DNA of 18,582 nt from Clostridia bacterium (GTDB lineage Bacteria; Bacillota_A; Clostridia; Peptostreptococcales; JAAYPU01): assembly GCA_022360735.1 (NCBI GenBank), contig JAKSCF010000001.1, forward strand, positions 1 to 18,582, given 5' to 3'. The translations under genes and the position numbers were made by a program. Positions within the stretch are counted from its first letter, which is position 1; each line of letters starts with the position of its first letter. The notes under the pieces were generated by a model. That model did no database searches, was not told the DNA's origin, and saw nothing but the letters and a program-made list of their open reading frames with translations. Positions 15,910 to 18,582 of this stretch are shown here, in pieces.

Positions 15910-17346
15910 TTGACATTAGGGACTACTTTATGGATTATCACAATCATAATGTGTGGCGTTTTTCTTTTTATATCTTTAAAATTTAGAAATGAAGCAGGTC
16001 AGAGTTTTACAAACTATGCAATTGGCGGGAAGTCATTCCCCATTTATCTTATCTTTTTTACACAATTTGCAACCATCATGGGCGTAGGTAATTTTGTAGG
16101 GCATGCCGGGAAAGGATATTCTATCGGATTACCATGGATGGCATTTATATTAGGTGAACAAGGATCAAAAATAATATTTGCATTATTTATTGCCGGATTT
16201 GCAGGAAAGTTTACCTATAATACTTTTCCTGAACTGTTGGATGATTTAATCACAAAGGACAAAGTAACGAGAGCATTGGCTGGCGTGTTAGCTGCAATGA
16301 TTATGATCGCTTGGGTAGGTGGACAAGGCAAAGCATTAGGTGGTATATTTAATGTTATAACAGGCGTCAATCCTATTCCTATCATCGTTTTCTTCTCAGC
16401 CGTATTTATACTTTATACCACACTGGGTGGTATTTATTCGGTAGCTTGGACCGACTTACTACAGGGAATATTAGTGGTTATTTTCGGAATCGTATTTTAT
16501 GTATACGCATTTAAACCGGTAGATTTTTCAGTTGCAGAAATAGGGTTGAGATTGGAAGCCCTTGGAAAAACCGAAATGTGGTCTATGGCAGGAACAGACA
16601 CTTTGGGATTAATCACCAAATTTGTCACCGGATGTATCGGTATATTAGTGGCTCAAATCTATTGGCAAAGATGTTTTGCCTCTAAAGATGCTAAAACCGC
16701 GAAGAATGGATTATTATACAGCGGCATAATAGCCATACTGGCAGTAATGCTAACGGCTCTCGTGGGCATGATTATTTATACAATGAATCAAGATTTAAGC
16801 CCGGACGCCGCAATGCCTTGGTTTATGATGAACTATGTGCCCGTTGGGGTGGCGGCAATGATATTTGCATTGGTTTTGGCAGCAGGGATGTCCTCGGCGG
16901 ACTCTAACCTAAATTCAGCTTCAGTTTTAGTTGTTAACGATCTGATCAGACCTTTCAGAGCGGATTCAACCGATGCTGATTTAGTAAGATATGCTAAGAT
17001 TTTTACGGTTATAATAGGAATATTTGCAGCTTTTGCAGCCATCTATGCAAGCTCAATATTAAGCCTATTTTCCAAAGCGTATCAAATGGCCGGAGGCGGG
17101 TTGGTACCTTTACTGATTGTGGGGCTGCTATGGAAAGAAAGACCAAGCGAAGCACATGAAAAAGGTAAGAAAAACAGCAAAGTAACGCCATGGGGGGCAA
17201 GAGTAGGCATAGTTGTTGGAGCTATTCTTACTCAAATAACAGCCTTGGGTAATTATAGAGTCCTAATCGCTTTAGGAATATCAGCAATATTAATTCTAGT
17301 AATTTCAATCATGACAGGACAAAAACAATCAGAAGTAGAGAAATAA
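15910..17346 (+). CDS. Sodium:solute symporter (SSS family)
   Basis: This is an integral membrane secondary transporter of the SSS family (TC 2.A.21), which includes PutP and pantothenate permease. About 478 residues contain some 12-13 hydrophobic segments. Family marks are YAIGGKSFP near the first loop, GGIYSVAWTDLLQG near 173-186 (the SSS signature region) and AAGMSSADSNLNSAS near 324, where PutP has its Na2-site Ser/Thr. The frame is open from GTG 15898, but GGTGGGG at 15897-15903 overlaps that codon and is well placed for TTG 15910. The likely substrate is the compound oxidised by the upstream FAD enzyme, such as an amino or imino acid; sequence alone does not fix it. A second strong Shine-Dalgarno at about 15849 has no start codon after it. 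Confidence 0.9.
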   Translation: MTLGTTLWIITIIMCGVFLFISLKFRNEAGQSFTNYAIGGKSFPIYLIFFTQFATIMGVGNFVGHAGKGYSIGLPWMAFILGEQGSKIIFALFIAGFAGKFTYNTFPELLDDLITKDKVTRALAGVLAAMIMIAWVGGQGKALGGIFNVITGVNPIPIIVFFSAVFILYTTLGGIYSVAWTDLLQGILVVIFGIVFYVYAFKPVDFSVAEIGLRLEALGKTEMWSMAGTDTLGLITKFVTGCIGILVAQIYWQRCFASKDAKTAKNGLLYSGIIAILAVMLTALVGMIIYTMNQDLSPDAAMPWFMMNYVPVGVAAMIFALVLAAGMSSADSNLNSASVLVVNDLIRPFRADSTDADLVRYAKIFTVIIGIFAAFAAIYASSILSLFSKAYQMAGGGLVPLLIVGLLWKERPSEAHEKGKKNSKVTPWGARVGIVVGAILTQITALGNYRVLIALGISAILILVISIMTGQKQSEVEK

Positions 17347-17445
17347 GTATTATTAATTTATCTAGGGTTTATTGCTAGAAATGATTCCATGAGATAGCTC
17401 TTTGAATAATACATATGATTAAGAAAGGTTAATAGGGTGATTTTG

Positions 17446-18204
17446 ATGCAACAAATCCTAGATAAATATGAAATAGCAGTTTTGAAGATTATATTATCTT
17501 CCAACAAACCATTGGGTTCGTGGATCATCGAAAATAAGCTAAAAGAGGAAAACATAGATATTAGTACGGCAACAGTTGGCAGAGTATTGGCTAAGCTGGA
17601 AAATAATCATTATCTGAAAAAAGAAAAAAACAAAGGCAGAGTCATTACTAAAGAAGGCAAAGAGGCTATAAAAAAAGCTGAAACCATTAATAAAATTAAT
17701 GTTCATAAAGAAAAAATGGACGAAATCATAACCAGCCAATTGCTTGAAAATTTTTCTATGGTCATTCAAGCCAGAAAAGCCATCGAAAGAGAAACCGTTG
17801 TGCTGGCCACTCGATATATTACAGAAGACGAGTTAAATCATCTGGAAGAGGTCATGCAATTACAAGAAGAAAAATCTAAAAGAAGTGAGAGCATTGCTGA
17901 TGAAGACATAGAATTTCATCGGACCATCGCAAAAGCTTCAAGAAATGTTGTCTTAGAGTCAATGTATAATATTATCGCAACACTTAAGCAGCAATCAAGT
18001 CTTTTTGAAGACCTAAGATTACAAGTTAACTCACCCTATAGTAAATATCATAAAATGATTTTTAATGCCATTAAAGAAGGCGACGAAATAGGTGCCAAAG
18101 AACTAATGGAAGAACATTTGGATAATTTAATGAAAGATGTCTTGGCTTACTGGAGTAAGTATGAAAGCAGTTTACATAAGCATGATGAATTAGGAAGTGA
18201 ATAA
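17446..18204 (+). CDS. FCD-domain transcriptional regulator with a non-GntR winged helix
   Basis: The 252-aa protein has an N-terminal winged helix-turn-helix (about 5-78), where STATVGRVLAKLE looks like the recognition helix and KNKGRVITKEGKEA the wing. The C-terminal half (about 100-240) is an all-alpha FCD ligand-binding domain of the FadR type: EDIEFHRTIAKASRN, YHKMI and EGDEIGAKELMEEH. Asp154, His158, His202 and His224 are the likely metal ligands. The N-terminal domain does not show the usual GntR pattern; it is closer to the HTH found with RNase R or NrpR. ATG 17446 is chosen for TAGGGTG 6 nt upstream; GTG 17437 is in frame. As the only regulator in the cluster it is the best candidate to bind the paired palindromes at 14506 and 14651, with a pathway metabolite as ligand. 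Confidence 0.85.
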   Translation: MQQILDKYEIAVLKIILSSNKPLGSWIIENKLKEENIDISTATVGRVLAKLENNHYLKKEKNKGRVITKEGKEAIKKAETINKINVHKEKMDEIITSQLLENFSMVIQARKAIERETVVLATRYITEDELNHLEEVMQLQEEKSKRSESIADEDIEFHRTIAKASRNVVLESMYNIIATLKQQSSLFEDLRLQVNSPYSKYHKMIFNAIKEGDEIGAKELMEEHLDNLMKDVLAYWSKYESSLHKHDELGSE

Positions 18205-18208
18205 TATA

Positions 18209-18460
18209 ATGAATAAAATCATTTGTAGGTGCGAGGAAGTCACAGAAGAAGAGATTGTTCAAGCTATTAAAAATGGGGCCAATTCTGTGGATGAGATAAA
18301 AAAATTTACAAGAGCCAGTATGGGTCTGTGCCAAGGAAGAACGTGCAGAAAGGCGGTTGAAAAAATATTGGCGAGAGAAACAGGAAGGAAATTAGAAGAT
18401 ATCGGGGTTTCAAGCTATAGAAAACCGGTTCGTCCCATAAAGCTTAATGTGATGAAATAA
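18209..18460 (+). CDS. BFD-like [2Fe-2S] protein
   Basis: This 83-aa protein has the bacterioferritin-associated-ferredoxin-type cluster motif C-x-C-x32-C-x4-C: Cys6, Cys8, Cys41 and Cys46, with the GLCQGRTC segment typical of the Fer2_BFD family. The C-terminal RKPVRPIKL tail resembles the end of BFD modules in opine oxidase and D-hydroxyproline dehydrogenase systems. There it works as an electron-transfer subunit with a DAO-type FAD protein and a pyridine-nucleotide-type flavoprotein. It probably serves the FAD oxidoreductase of this cluster. ATG 18209 has AGGAAGTGA 8 nt upstream and starts 5 nt after the regulator stop; GTG 18197 is in frame. The DapA-family gene follows 22 nt later. Confidence 0.9.
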   Translation: MNKIICRCEEVTEEEIVQAIKNGANSVDEIKKFTRASMGLCQGRTCRKAVEKILARETGRKLEDIGVSSYRKPVRPIKLNVMK

Positions 18461-18482
18461 ATGGATGGAGGTTAGAAGTTCG

Positions 18483-18582
18483 ATGATTAAATGGGGGAGA
18501 ATAATTACAGCTATGGTTACGCCTTTCGATGACCAACTCAATATAAATTACGATAAAGCAGCAGAATTTGCAAAAAAATTAG
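18483..18582 (+). CDS. DapA/NanA-family lyase or synthase, N-terminal fragment
   Basis: Thirty-three codons are present before the window ends. The peptide starts MIKWGRIITAMVTPFDD, and TAMVTPF is the hallmark first strand of the DapA family of class I aldolase-type TIM barrels. GGAGG at 18467-18471 lies 11 nt before the ATG. The family includes 4-hydroxy-tetrahydrodipicolinate synthase, N-acetylneuraminate lyase, keto-deoxy-sugar aldolases and the pyrroline-4-hydroxy-2-carboxylate deaminase of hydroxyproline breakdown. The catalytic lysine and the specificity residues are beyond the edge, so the branch cannot be decided. The N terminus alone would also suit a true lysine-pathway DapA; the catabolic neighbours argue for a paralogue. 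Confidence 0.85.
   Translation, partial: MIKWGRIITAMVTPFDDQLNINYDKAAEFAKKL

Noticed and set aside
1..18582. CRISPR arrays, tRNA or rRNA genes, insertion sequences, phage genes
   Set aside because: No regularly spaced repeats, cloverleaf or rRNA-like stretches, or transposase/integrase motifs were seen in any frame.

Overview
The window reads as a low-GC, AT-rich anaerobic Firmicute of the class Clostridia. The gene order rpoZ-coaBC-priA-def-fmt-Zn peptidase-rsmB-stp-prkC-rsgA-rpe-thiN is the conserved clostridial housekeeping block. PASTA-type PrkC, GGAGG-type ribosome binding sites and a tungsten-type aldehyde:ferredoxin oxidoreductase all fit an obligate anaerobe. No species can be named from the sequence alone.

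Positions 1-12423 hold the housekeeping block, all on the plus strand. They contain the tail of RNA polymerase omega, coenzyme A synthesis (coaBC), an intrinsic terminator, replication restart (priA), formyl-Met tRNA synthesis and deformylation (fmt, def), a membrane zinc peptidase, and 16S rRNA methylation (rsmB). The Stp/PrkC phosphatase-kinase pair follows, then rsgA, rpe and the thiamine pyrophosphokinase gene thiN. Most junctions are tight or overlapping. The two larger gaps carry palindromes: a double hairpin at 5959-5997 and a 17-bp perfect hairpin at 7402-7438, the latter where rlmN often sits in related genomes.

Positions 12424-18582 are an accessory catabolic region. On the minus strand lie an aldehyde:ferredoxin oxidoreductase (AOR) gene and an overlapping MoaD/ThiS-like gene. 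Divergent from them on the plus strand run a DAO-family FAD oxidoreductase (frame broken at a run of eight A), a sodium:solute symporter, an FCD-domain regulator, a BFD-type [2Fe-2S] protein and the start of a DapA-family lyase/synthase. The shared intergenic region has two sigma-A-like promoters facing outward. Each is followed at about +4 by an 18-bp palindrome, and the two palindromes match at 15 of 18 positions. This looks like one regulon controlled by one dimeric regulator, probably the FCD protein.

The best functional reading, as inference, is uptake and oxidation of an amino or imino acid. The symporter imports it, the FAD and [2Fe-2S] proteins form a membrane-independent dehydrogenase, the DapA-family enzyme acts on the imine or keto-acid product, and AOR oxidises a resulting aldehyde with ferredoxin. 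The set resembles the aerobic D-hydroxyproline route (DAO/BFD dehydrogenase, DapA-family deaminase, semialdehyde oxidation), with AOR in the place of the NAD(P) semialdehyde dehydrogenase. The substrate cannot be fixed from this window because the cluster continues past its right edge.
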